From assembly GCA_958510825.1 (NCBI GenBank), contig OY294044.1, forward strand, positions 46,650,626 to 46,714,625: DNA of 64,000 nucleotides, written 5' to 3'. Positions 34,201 through 44,907 of the stretch are shown piece after piece. The notes below the pieces were generated by a model. That model was not told the origin of the DNA, did not search any database, and was given only the letters and a program-made list of their open reading frames with translations. Position 1 is the stretch's first letter. Each line of letters starts with the position of its first letter. The position numbers were made by a program, and so were the translations under genes. This stretch comes from Brachypterus glaber. Lineage: Eukaryota > Arthropoda > Insecta > Coleoptera > Kateretidae.

Positions 34201-34423
34201 CTATCCTATCGGATATTGCGCGTATTTGGGATCCACTTGGATATCTCAGTCCAATAACCTTTGTAGCCAAGCATTTAATACAGCATTTATGGTCACTAGG
34301 TTGTGATTGGGACCAGCCACTTCCCAATGAAGTGGTAACAAAGTGGTTACAATTTAAATCTGAATTGCACATGTTAGCAGATTTAAAAATTTCCCGTTTT
34401 CTTGATATAAAAAACGCCAGTGG
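31275..34423 (+). pseudogene. BEL/Pao retrotransposon gag-pol, one in-frame stop, 3' end lost at gap
   Basis: This is the polyprotein of an LTR retrotransposon. The first part (31275-31868) is a BEL-type gag with LKPFSGKFPDWQTFIDLYD. A TAG at 31869-31871 interrupts it; the same frame then continues without shift, so this is a point nonsense change. Next come cysteine-rich knuckles (CPVCKSNHHVSQC, CVNCLSHSHNFKFC, CKICKKRHHS), an aspartic protease with ALIDNGSTCSFI, and a reverse transcriptase with VRIVFDCSA, MADIKQMFRQI and the active-site FVDDIISG. The RNase H-like region begins (IWDPLGYLSPI) and is cut by the N gap. Integrase is not present. The cysteine array and DNGS protease are typical of BEL/Pao. 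A functional full-length copy cannot be assumed. Confidence 0.95.
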
Positions 34424-34623
34424 NNNNNNNNNNNNNNNNNNNNNNNNNNNNNNNNNNNNNNNNNNNNNNNNNNNNNNNNNNNNNNNNNNNNNNNNNNNNN
34501 NNNNNNNNNNNNNNNNNNNNNNNNNNNNNNNNNNNNNNNNNNNNNNNNNNNNNNNNNNNNNNNNNNNNNNNNNNNNNNNNNNNNNNNNNNNNNNNNNNNN
34601 NNNNNNNNNNNNNNNNNNNNNNN
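34424..34623. other. Assembly gap of 200 N
   Basis: Exactly 200 N characters. The frame before it is BEL RNase H, while the sequence after it is unrelated, so the gap hides a junction and its real length is unknown. Confidence 0.99.
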
Positions 34624-35197
34624 TAAAATCAGATCCGCAGAAGTCGGAAAATTTTTCAGTTGCATTGAGTCGGCTATAGCAGGTGTTATTTATATCTGCA
34701 ATGATCCTAAATTTACAGTTAGACATTTAGGTCTGCATGCATCCGAAATTTCCACATAGAATTTTTGTCCGCACAAGTCCGCTTAGATCCGGAACGTTGA
34801 AATATAATTTTTGTCGGCTGATACCCGCAATTTTTGTTATTTTTACATCTGCTTTTATCCTAATTTGGCAGTCAAATATTTATATCTGCATAAGTCCGGC
34901 TTTTTCACAATAGAAGTACTTCCGCACAAGTCCGCGTATGTCCAAAATAATTTATGTCGGCTGTTACCTGCCCAAGTCTGTTTTTTTTCTGTTTCATTAA
35001 GTCGGCTTATATCCGCCTATGCGCGTCCGATCATGTCGGCTTACACCAGCCTAAGTGGTTTTGTCTGTCAGATCTTTCCCAATTTTGTCGGCATGTAACC
35101 GCCTTAGTCCGCTTTTTACGCTTTTTACGGAGTAGAGTTGTTGTGGAGTAGGGATGTTAGGGAGTAGAGAAATTTAGAGTAGAGATGTTAGTCTGCC
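34624..35197. mobile_element. Foldback element, second copy (right half, degenerate inner repeats)
   Basis: The last 70 bases (about 35128-35197) match the right arm of the element at 4012-4564 closely, ending GATGTTAGTCTGCC. The rest is a loose array of words such as GTCCGCACAAGTCCGC and GTCGGCTTATATCCGCC. After 35197 an R repeat resumes mid-sequence (AATTTTTTCTGAAAAAATTA), so the element is inserted in an R copy whose left part must lie in or before the gap. Confidence 0.75.
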
Positions 35198-35525
35198 GTA
35201 ATTTTTTCTGAAAAAATTACGTTAATCGGAAATTTCTTTCAGCATTTTTCGATTTTTTTAACCCTCCATAACAAGTTATTTGTTTTTGGGGGGATTACTT
35301 GAACTTGATTTTTTCTGAAAATTTTAATACGATCGGATTATTCGTTTTTGAGTTATCGTGTCACAAAAATCGTGACATAAGGACATTTGAAAAAAAAGTT
35401 GATTATTTTTTAATGAAACAAATTTATATCCAAGAATTTTTTTGTCTAGGACGATTTTTGTTTTTTTTTTTTGAAAATTCGAAACTACTATAACACTATG
35501 GCGCTGTAAATAATATAATAATAAC
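35198..35525 (+). repeat. Dispersed repeat R, copy 5 (3' part)
   Basis: It has the GGGGGATTACTTGAACTTGA, CGATCGGATTATTCG and TGAGTTATCGTG modules and ends with ATGGCGCTGTAAATAATATA. The left part is displaced by the foldback element. Confidence 0.75.
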
Positions 35526-36053
35526 ATAAATACTTACTCGGTTTTAAAAACTTCATCTAATTCATCCATTTTGCTGCAAATAAATATAAAATCACATATC
35601 GCCTTGTAAATTTTGAAACATCGTATTTAAAAAATGGGAACTTTCCAGAGACTAGTAATTATTCTTTTTTTATGGAATTAGTAGGGTAGTATTGTAATAA
35701 TTGACTAATTTTTATGAATAAGAACTTATTCTTGTTTATATGTAATTAATAAAGTTCTAAATAAATACCTTATTAATTGTTTAAAGAAGGATAATTTGTT
35801 ATACCTGTCAAGTGGTCATTTTTCAGATACGATGTTTCGGAATGTACAAGGTCATAATTATGACCTAAGTTACAAAAAAAATAAAATTTGCTATTTGGAT
35901 ATCTGTGTTTTATTCAAAAATGAATCGTGGCATATCACAAGCGCCTAAATGCAGCTCTCTGTGCAAGAGTTTGTTTTGTTTTTTTCTTGGTTTGGTTTAA
36001 TGAGGGGGCCTTGGTTTTCGTTAACGTTGGTTTGGCGTCTGTTTGGTGTTTTT

Positions 36054-36200
36054 AAAAGAAACCCTTACTGTCGTAAGGCCACAACTGAACCTAAGCTTAC
36101 TGCAAATGAGCGTCGTGCCAGACTGCATTTTGCAAGGAGACCTCTAAACTGGAAATGGGCAAAGGATTTGTTTGCGGATGAAACAAGGATATTTCGTTAA
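36054..36200 (+). pseudogene. Tc1/mariner-type transposase fragment
   Basis: Within the frame 35949-36200 the C-terminal part reads LTANERRARLHFARRPLNWK and then WAKDLFADETRIFR. The spacing of R-x-RLxFAR, a tryptophan-rich stretch and (V/L)F-x-DE(T/S) matches the region around the second catalytic Asp of Tc1-like DDE transposases. The frame stops right after it and the flanks have no matching N- or C-terminal parts, so this is a relic. The N-terminal part of the open frame is not assigned. Confidence 0.7.
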
Positions 36201-36530
36201 ATGTATCAAATCAAAAAATGGTATTGTTGGTTAGGCATACGTTTTTTTGTGCGTTTATAATTTTTATTTAATAAAATTTAAAATATGTTTATTGCTATTT
36301 TATTTAATAATAAATTCTGATGAATTTTTTGAAAAAAAAAGCATAAACTTAAAAAAAAGTTAGTACATGTTTTTGGAGTGCCATTAGACATTTAGACTTT
36401 TCATTACTTAACCCCATTAATCTCTAGGTGATGCTAATAGTATATTATTCAATGAGTGTATAATATTTGCTATTAATCAGTAAGGGTGAATTTTGTGACA
36501 CGAGCCGATAGGCTATTATACACAAGTAGA

Positions 36531-36977
36531 ATACTATACCTCAAGGTAGCATCCTTGGGCCTCTGCTCTTCATCATATTCGTAAATGACCTATATGTGAC
36601 CTTACAGAAAAAAGATCAGACGTTAGTAAGTTTTGCTGACGACTCAAATTTTTTGGTAAAATCAGGCTCGGAAGATTCTCTTGTATTAGAGGCAGAAACA
36701 TTATTTTCATCCATAAAAAACTGGTTAATAAAAAATAAACTAATACTTAATGAAAGTAAAACAAATTTTATAAAGTTTAAATTAACGAATCAACAACAAA
36801 AATGTATAAAAATTGAAAATGATTCTAAAGAACTTCAGCAAAATGTTAAATTTTTAGGCATCTATATAGATGAGAATTTAAACTGGAGCTCACATATAGG
36901 TCATTTACGAACTAAACTTAATGCAGTAAATTATTCGTTGCTTGTGTTAATATTTAGATTTCAACACTCTTAAGGTG
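36531..36977 (+). pseudogene. Non-LTR retrotransposon, second copy, 5' segment
   Basis: PQGSILGPLLF, SFADDSN and LGIYIDENLNWSSH correspond block by block to the copy at 1-1047. It begins abruptly at about 36531 (5' truncation) and is interrupted at 36977 by a Penelope-like fragment; it resumes at 38059. Confidence 0.9.
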
Positions 36978-38058
36978 AAATTAAGAAATTCTTGATCCTT
37001 ACTCATATTGGAGTTGATTTAAATAAACCATAGAAGCTTTTCAGCCCCCTCTAACCTCAACCTCCTATTATCCCATAAAAAGGACAAAATTAATCCTTTG
37101 GAAAGGAGCGGCGTTTATAAACTGACCTGTTCCTGTGATAGCTTTTACATAGGCCGTAGTTATCGTAAAATCTGTATAAGAACCAACGAACACTTTCGTT
37201 TACTACGTGCAAATAATGTTGATTTAGCAGGTCTTAACTATAAGTCCAACTTTGCCAACCATGTGTTGTGCAACAACCATGACTATGAAAATGAAGTAAG
37301 CGTTTTGCATATTTCGAGGAACGATAGAGTTACAGATCTGCTAGAACAATTTGCCATTTTGTACAACAAAAAGTTCCATAGGGATAGGTTAGTTAATGAA
37401 CAAATAGATTTTTTGAACATTTATGTTTACAATAATGTTTTAAACGTTAGACCGGAGATTGTTGCCTGTCCCCTTACAGAGCATTAATCTTTGGAGTAAA
37501 TATTTTTGTTTAAAAACTTTTCCAAAAATTTTGTTGCCTTTTTGGTTTGTTTTTGAGTTTTTGATGTGAATTTGCTGCCACCTCTTCAATTTTATTCCAA
37601 TTACCAAGTTAAATATAAATTAATCTTTTTCCTTTTTTATATTTATCTACCTTTTTTGCAATTTAAAGATAATTCCTTTAGTCTGTTTGAAGTATAGTTT
37701 GGATTATTTTATGATAGATGTCCCAGATTTTTATTCAATTTAAAATTTTAGATTTCATTAATTTATTTTATTTTAACTTATTGTAGTTTTCTTTTTGTTT
37801 AAATTTTTAAGATTTTATAAAAATAATAGAGTTAAGGTCAGTATGACATTTCTAATAATGTGTACTCAAGTTATTTTGTTTATAAATTTAAAAAGTAAGT
37901 TTTTCTAAAAGGAATTGTACCATTTTCAACCTAATTTTTCATTATTTGTAGCTTGAAAATGACTTTATGTTAAAAAAGTCGAAACAATTGTCGCTGTAAT
38001 GTTTGTTTAATAGACAATAAATTTATATTTTGGAGAGATAACATTTTTTCTATGGTTT
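36978..38058 (+). mobile_element. Penelope-like element fragment with 12-bp target duplication
   Basis: The insert interrupts a non-LTR retrotransposon and is bounded by the direct repeat ACTCTTAAGGTG (36966-36977 and 38059-38070). It carries a GIY-YIG nuclease coding region (37023-37487) but no reverse transcriptase, so it is 5'-truncated. The 3' end is AT-rich with GTCGAAACAATTGTCGC. Confidence 0.88.
37023..37487 (+). CDS. GIY-YIG endonuclease domain of a Penelope-like element
   Basis: The frame is open from 37023; the first Met codon is at 37098. Residues GVYKLTCSCDSFYIGRSYRK form the GIY-YIG core (GVY then YIG), followed by R-x-x-EH and a downstream N-H pair (SNFANHVL, CNNHDY) and an E-x-F helix (LLEQFAIL). 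Such domains close the single polyprotein of Penelope-like retroelements, where they nick DNA for target-primed reverse transcription. Without the upstream reverse transcriptase this copy cannot act alone. The frame itself is intact to a stop at 37485-37487, suggesting a fairly recent insertion. Confidence 0.85.
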   Translation: MNHRSFSAPSNLNLLLSHKKDKINPLERSGVYKLTCSCDSFYIGRSYRKICIRTNEHFRLLRANNVDLAGLNYKSNFANHVLCNNHDYENEVSVLHISRNDRVTDLLEQFAILYNKKFHRDRLVNEQIDFLNIYVYNNVLNVRPEIVACPLTEH

Positions 38059-38740
38059 ACTCTTAAGGTGGTCTATTTTTCAAACTTTCAAAGTCTACTA
38101 AGATACGGCATTATATTTTGGGGGAAATCTAAAGAGATTGAATATGTTTTAAAATGTCAGAAAAGAGTCTTACGAACAATTCTAGGACTACTTTATAGAG
38201 CTTCGTGCAGAAATATTTTTAAATCAAATAACATCCTAACGGTTATAGGTTTGTATATATATGAAGCCATTTTCTTTTTATTAAAAAACAAACATCTATT
38301 TAAAGATCTAGAACCAAACTCAGATCGAATAATAGATTACAATGTACCTAAACACAGACTATCTACATTTGAAAAAGGAACATACTACACATGTGTGCAA
38401 TTTTATAACAAATTGCCTACAAGTTTAAAACAAAATAAGAATAAGATTGGCTTCAAAAACCAGTTATTTCAATATATTTGTAATATAGAACCGTATTCAC
38501 TGGAGGAGTTTTATACAGCGTGTTCAACTCATTGACATGCTGACTCTATATATTCCTTATTTTGTGTTAATTTATTTAATTTACTTAAATGTTTGTCAGA
38601 TGTACCTACCTCTAGGTTTTAATTTTAAATTATTTATGTTTTTATGACAAAATGTCATTAAATGTATTTATTTACCCTGTATCTAAAGACGTTTTCTCGA
38701 AATAAACTTGATATTTATTTATTTATTTATTTATTTATTA
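38059..38740 (+). pseudogene. Non-LTR retrotransposon, second copy, 3' segment
   Basis: It resumes with VYFSNFQSLLRYGIIFWG and ends CNIEPYSLEEFYTACSTH, then a 3' untranslated region and an (ATTT)n tail at about 38715-38740. The C-terminal frame (38068-38535) is uninterrupted here, unlike copy one. Confidence 0.9.
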
Positions 38741-39777
38741 TACTTTATCCACGGCTGTCTTGAATCTTAAACGGTTTATTTTTACAGACCACTAGCCCAC
38801 CACTTATAAAGTCACTATTTACCCAAAAAACAGGTAACAATTACAATAAATGTGGCTATAGAATAAGGTTTAAAACTTTTGGAAACATTTGAGTTTGTGG
38901 TTAAATTTCGACAAAAAAGATTGAGCGAAAAAAACATGACTATTAAGTAATGTAAACAAAGTTTAAACATATTTTTACCATAAATAAATTAAAAAAAATA
39001 AAGTTAACGATCCCAGCTTCGAATTAAAACAAAAATCAAGAAAATCTATTGCGTAGTTTTTTTTGTTATTTAAAAATGTGTCATTTTTTAGAAAAAAGCT
39101 TGTATCTCGTAAACGAGAAAAGCAAAATTAAAAATTTAAAAAAGAAATTACTTCCATTTAATTGGTCTATAAAATCAAATAATTAAATTGGAAAAACATA
39201 TTCGGTGGAAAACCATGCACATTTTAAAAGGTCGAGTAAAAAAACATAGCTGTGCACTTTTCATTGCTGTCGATGTACAAAGACATTTTTAATGATCTTA
39301 TTCCAGTATGTAAGAGCTAAAAGTCTAAGCTTTCAAACAAAAAAAAAAGATATAATAAATCTATTGAATATTTTTAGAGTTATTGGTATTTTAAAAAGTG
39401 TATTTTTTTAGGTGGGCCGATATTTTTGAGCACAAGTGTAGGTATTAAAAATCTAATTTTATGCAAAAAGATATTTTTTACCTCTAATGAGATTCAAAAT
39501 CTGTGATTTTGGGCACGCCAAAATAATTTTAACTATTTTAATCACTTACCTATTTTTTACACATTTAAACTTTATTTTTTCCTGTTTGCACTTTATGGTT
39601 TATAGCTGTTGTCTAGAAAATACCTTTAATTATCAATATGATTTACAAAATAATTGATTATCAGTTTAAAAAGATTATGTTTTTGAATTTTATCTAATTT
39701 TATAAGAAATTCGGATTAAGTAGTTTTATTTGATATATGATTAGATATTGTTTTTTTTTACTCTTCGTAGCACTATA
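38741..39777. other. Gene-free stretch
   Basis: AT-rich sequence with short low-complexity runs; no frame, RNA gene or clear inverted repeat seen. Confidence 0.5.
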
Positions 39778-39909
39778 CTGTCCTACTACGCTAGAAAGCA
39801 GTAACTCCATTTGTCGCATAGCAGCGTTTTTAAAATATTGCATCAGAGTTGACGTCAAAACGTCGCTAGGCGACAAATAGAGTTACTGCTTTCTAGCGTA
39901 GTAGGGCAG
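39778..39909. mobile_element. MITE, 132 bp, TA duplication
   Basis: CTGTCCTACTACGCTAGAAA is mirrored by TTTCTAGCGTAGTAGGGCAG, with TA on both sides (39776-39777, 39910-39911). Arms are about 30 bp. Non-coding. Confidence 0.88.
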
Positions 39910-40211
39910 TACACAGGGACGTCGCCAAGCGAAAGAATTGGTAAGATTGGACCTAGGGGATGGACTTTTTTTTAGTCGTCACTTTTTATTTGTACCAGGA
40001 CATAGTTAATAAAATGTTAAGCCTGTTGGAAAAATTGGGCCTTGTCGAGGGCCTTGTAGACTTGCAACTCCCATGGGACTTTCGATTTTAGTCATATTTT
40101 AGTCATATTTTTTTTGCGCGACACAGCAGTTTGGATCCAAACCATGGTTAAAAAAAATAGTTTATAAGTTATCTAAATTATATTCGAATACTTAATTGGA
40201 GTTTGTATAAG

Positions 40212-40403
40212 TTACAGATAGCAACAAATCGACTGTTAAATTTCGAAACGACGCGTCGTATCTCAAAAAATAAATTTTCGGTTTCTTGTAGGAACTAATC
40301 AACTCTGTACATGATACAGGGTTGATTAGTACAAGGAACCAAAAATTGATTTTTTCAGATATGAGGTTTCGAAATTTACAAGTCGATTTGTTGCTATCTG
40401 TAA
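40212..40403. repeat. Inverted repeat, about 190 bp
   Basis: TTACAGATAGCAACAAATCG pairs with CGATTTGTTGCTATCTGTAA, and AAATTTCGAAAC with GTTTCGAAATTT; the centre is near AACTCTGTACATGATACAGGGTT. Probably a MITE; no target duplication resolved. Confidence 0.82.
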
Positions 40404-41225
40404 TCTAAATTCAAATACATTAAAAATTATTCTCAATTTTAAGGCATTGTAAACACCCGAGGGGTAACCCTGGGGGTAACCCTCTATGGAATTTATTGTA
40501 CAGTTGGACCCACAAAAAATCAAGTTTTAAATATGCCAAAATGTCAATTTTATTAATTATTTTATAGTTTAAGTAAGATTTTAAGAAAGAGGTTAGAATA
40601 ATTTGACATATTGTCAGTTTTTCTTTAAGTTTATTAGTAGTCTCTAATAAGTTATTAGATATTATTAATGCGTGAATGCAAATAATGTTAAATAACAGTA
40701 ACTGCTGTTATATGAAGCTGGAAGAAATAGAAAACTAGCAAATATAGAGGTTCCAGATCTGCAGAAGCAAGAACTCTCCCCAAGATGGTTATTTTTATGT
40801 TAATATTCCTTCTTTTTTACAAAATTAATGGAGATCCCTAGAACATGCATTTAATATTAAAAAAGAATCGAAAACTAGCTTTCCTGAAAAAATACGTTTT
40901 TGTGACATGGTGTCGCTTATCTCCGGGGTCCAAATATAATAAATAATAAACTGAAAAAACATTTAGAATTTCATATAAAACATTTAAACACAATATTTAG
41001 TAAATCTTATGGGAAATAAAACTTTGAATTCCTTAGTAATGTAATATATAATTTACGAAAATTATGATTTTCGTTTAAAAAATGTTTTTTTGCTGCATAA
41101 AAATTTCACATTTTGAAATTATCGATGTTGCGGCGGGCGGTGGTTTTCGACCCAGCAAATTTTTTATCGTTTATAGCCTGCACCGTGTCTCGTAAAGTGT
41201 GTTCTCTTATATATTAAGTAAATTT

Positions 41226-41345
41226 TCACTTCCTTCTTCCCGAGCCTGCACGCCTTTTAACCGTTTCCTCCTTCAATCTTAACAAAACTCTCCGAATCAT
41301 TAAACTTTGCCGAGTCCACTTGCTCACATCCTGCTTCCAATAACC
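41226..41345 (-). pseudogene. Possible transposase N-terminal scrap
   Basis: After an acceptor-like TTTCAG at about 41365 the minus strand reads KVQAIGLLEAGCEQVD, which resembles the first helix of Tc1-like transposases (QAI-x-LLEAG), then degenerates and stops. Weak; it could equally be chance or an unrecognised exon. Confidence 0.25.
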
Positions 41346-41887
41346 CAATAGCTTGAACTTTCTGAAACATTTAATTGCTGAATTTCTAATTATGTACTTA
41401 ATTAAATTAAATCCTTTATTGATTATATACTTTATAATAATGATAAATAATTTTGACAAATACAACTGCATTGTAAACAATTATTCAATTTACACAACTA
41501 GATTTTCTATCTTGTTTTTTTTTCGGATCCAACTGTACACACCCGAGGAATTTTTAAAGAAATTCCTAGAGGAAATCGTTGAAATGCATTGGACTTACCG
41601 AATTCATTATACAAGTTTTCGAGAGAGGCTTACCCCTTGCAAATACCCATATGGGTATATATGATCGTATTCACATATAGTTTGTATACAATAAATTGTG
41701 AAGCATTAAAAAATTAAAAATTTGTTTTTAATAAATTAATTATATTTAATCTATAGATTTTGTTTTAATCGAATTAGGTGAATCGGATTACCACCAGCAT
41801 ACATTTGTTTCGGAAATTTACAGAAACGATAGTTTTAGAAAATTAAAAATTGGGAGTAAACTGTTTTAGGAGCACCGTGTATAACAA

Positions 41888-42601
41888 CCCAGCAAACACA
41901 CCAGCAATGGGCCGGCAACGGCACAATGCCGTAAGCCGATAAAGAGTCATCGTTCCGTTGACGACATGCCATTACCGGCCCGGTAATGGAAGTGTCGCAC
42001 AAGCCGATAACTGGCCGGTAATGGCAAGCCGATAACGGGCCGGTAATGGCAAGCCGATATTATTATTCTGAATAAGTTTTTATATTTTAGTACCTACGGA
42101 ACCTTAACGAGCTTCTTTCCCGCCCTGGGATCTTAAATGCGACTTAAATGCAAGTGAATTAATTGTTAATTTAGTATTTAATAAAAAAAATGTAATTACT
42201 TACTTTTTATCTTCAAAAATCATTATTAAGAATTGTAAATAAACACATGCCACAGAAAATTTTCATTAATGAACTTTAAAGTTATAATTATCACTGACGC
42301 AGCAAAATCACAACACAAGAGGCCAGTTTGAGTTGAAGCTCTCGGAGCATAGTTCTATCTCTTTCTAACTACTTGTTTTAAAAGAGATAGAACTATGCTC
42401 AACTCAAACGGCCCTAAGAACACAACCCGCGCAAAACTTGCGCATGCGTTTTGACTTCTTCTCCTTCTACGCAAGATCATATTTTAAATTGGCGTTGTAT
42501 CGTCGGCCACAGATCGGTCCTTTACAGGCTAGCCGATAATCGGCAAGCCAGCAATGGGCCAATAATTATTTATGCCGATTATCGTACGGTGGTTTGCTGG
42601 G
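41888..42601. mobile_element. CCCAG-type element 3 (2-bp AA duplication)
   Basis: It starts CCCAGCAAACACACC and ends GGTGGTTTGCTGGG, flanked by AA (41886-41887, 42602-42603). Near both ends are repeated words of the type GGCCGGTAATGGCAAGCCGA. A hairpin (GAGCATAGTTCTATCTC / GAGATAGAACTATGCTC) is nested at about 42313-42413. The repeat words make this a locally GC-rich patch. No protein is seen. Confidence 0.83.
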
Positions 42602-42643
42602 AATTATTTTAGCCAATTTTAACGAAACCTGTAGGCCTATTTA

Positions 42644-42778
42644 GGGCCACTTGCACCAATGCTGTTTTAACTTTAAACTTGGATTAAATTGACAGCTGAC
42701 CAATCAGAACGCAGCATTTTTAACTTAAACTCGGTTTAGCTGAGTTAATCCCGTACCAAAATTTGGTGCAAGTGGCCC
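42644..42778. mobile_element. Harbinger-like MITE, 135 bp, TTA duplication
   Basis: GGGCCACTTGCACCA and TGGTGCAAGTGGCCC form the ends and TTA lies on each side (42641-42643, 42779-42781). A TTA duplication with GG-C-rich ends is characteristic of PIF/Harbinger MITEs. An inner TTTAACTTAAAC / GTTTTAACTTTAAA-type pairing is also visible. Confidence 0.88.
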
Positions 42779-42781
42779 TTA

Positions 42782-43501
42782 GTGGCCTTACAAGCAAAAA
42801 GCACTAAGTTATTAAACATGGTTTTGACAAATTTAACTTTGATTTTTATTTTTTTTTATTTTTGTAAAAAATATTTTTGGGAAGAAAAACTGCAGCAAAT
42901 CCCAATTACATGTCTGGGCATAGTAATATCCCATTTTTTTATTCATTATTATTTGATTTAGTTTGATTCAAACAAAGTAGGAAAATAGTGTTTTTTTTTC
43001 TTTAAAATAAACACTAAACCATATGTACCTATATGGTGACACAACAAATAATATTTAATATTTTTAAACTTAGAATTCTTAACACATTTAACAAAATGTG
43101 TAATTTTTCAGTAAATATAAGCCTGTATGTAATGAAATTTCTCATATTTTTCATATTTATAGAAAACATCTTATATTATCGACTGGGTAGTAAATAACGT
43201 AAAATAATTTAATTTTTTATATTTTTTTCTATAAATAAAAAAAGTACATATAAATAGGGGTGGGTTGTACGGAGATAAAAAAACAATATTTTTTGGATCT
43301 AATTGAGTACACCCTTAAATTTTCTACTAGGTTGTACTGATCACGAAAATATTTTTTTTTTGAAAATCGGATACGATTTCGGACGGAACCGGCCGAAAAA
43401 TATTAAATCTTTAGGGTTTTTGGTTATAAATCGGTTGTTTTTTGAGGTAGAAAAATGTTTTTGGTGTCGTTTTCCAAGAATACAAATTGTTTTTTAATTT
43501 A
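42782..43501. other. Gene-free AT-rich stretch
   Basis: No gene or transposon end recognised. Confidence 0.5.
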
Positions 43502-44466
43502 TATTTAATAAATATTTTTTATTTGACAAAAAAAACTATTAAAAAACTATGAAAGTAGCGTTTTACAAAAAACCGTATTGGTTTCGGATCTATATTCCAA
43601 ACACCCAGCTAGGTGCGTCTAAAGGATTTTTGAATGTTAAATGAAAAAATCTTTAGTCCAAGTTGCACTTAATTTTACTTTTCCCGAGGAAAGTCTTGCG
43701 TTAGTAAAAAAAATGAAAAAAAATTTGTATTGAGAAACCTACTCTTTTTTAAAAAATATGATTTCCGTCAAAAAAAAAATCTGTCGGTCTGTCTGTATGT
43801 CGGTCTGCCTGTCCGGGAAATTTGTGACTACGATAACTTGAGAACGTTTTGAGCAAATATAAGGCTTCAAATTTGGAAAATAGGTTGTTTATCCAAAGTT
43901 CTAGGCTGGGCTGATAAAATCGGGATGAGGTAAGGGGGTAAAATGGGGTAAAAATAATTTTCTGAAGATTTTTTTTTTAATTTTTTTTTGTTTTACGAAA
44001 AAAGAAACAAAAAAAATAAAAAAAAATAAATAAAAATTTATTTTTTTTTTAATTTTTGCGGGTTCTTTTTCTCATAAAAAAAATAAAAAATGTCAGAAAA
44101 TTGTTTTACCCCCCCTTACCTCGGCCCTATTTTACCAAGAACAATCTCAGCCTTTGGATAAACAACCTATATATTTGTAAAATTGAAGTCTTTAGCTCAA
44201 ACCGTTCTCAAGTTATCGTGATCACAAATTTCCCGGATAGACGGGCCGACAGACAAACAGACCGAAAGATTTTTTTTGAGGGAAATCATCTTTTTTGAAT
44301 ATAAAACTTGGACTAAAGATTTTTTCATTTAGCATTCCAAAATCCTTTAGACGCACCTAGCTGGGTGTTTCGAATCTAGATCCGAAACCAATACGGTTTT
44401 TTGTTAAACGCTACTTTCATAGTTTTTTAATTTTTTTTCTCAAATAAAATATATTTATTAAATATA
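43502..44466. mobile_element. Long hairpin element, about 960 bp
   Basis: Arms of about 450 bp pair from ATTTAATAAATATTTTT / AAATATATTTATTAAAT at the ends through CTATGAAAGTAGCG / CGCTACTTTCATAG, CACCCAGCTAGGTGCGTCTA / TAGACGCACCTAGCTGGGTG and AGTCCAAGTT / AACTTGGACT. Inside are the GATAACTTGAGAACG and GTCGGTCTGTCTGTATGTCG modules, also in both arms. Non-coding; frames on it are arm translations. Confidence 0.85.
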
Positions 44467-44907
44467 AATTACTAACATCTATAACGTGAATATGTAAAAA
44501 ATATAACAAAATATAGGTTAGTTAACCTAATAATCTAAAATTATATTTGAAATACTTATACATTGAAAATAATCCTCATTTATAAATTTAAAAATTGATT
44601 TTTTTCTTAAATTTGTTCCCTTTCCATAACTTATAATTTATAAGTTATACAGCACGAAAAAACTCAAAATAGCAAACTTTTTGTTTTCTAATGCCAACGC
44701 AGGCTTAAATTTAAGCTGCTGAATTCATCGGCACTATATTTAATTTATTTGGTCTGAATTCCAAGGTAAATCAAATTAAAAGGCCAAGAATAATAATTTT
44801 TAATATTTTCAGACCCATTTTTCTTAAAATCCTGAGTATAAGGCAAATTCTGAAGCCAGATTAGGATTCAGCGCTTCAAAGTGTAAAGGAATAGTACAGG
44901 ATGGGAT

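Noticed and set aside
34354..34726. Frames running through the N gap
   Set aside because: They consist mostly of unknown residues and join unrelated sequences.
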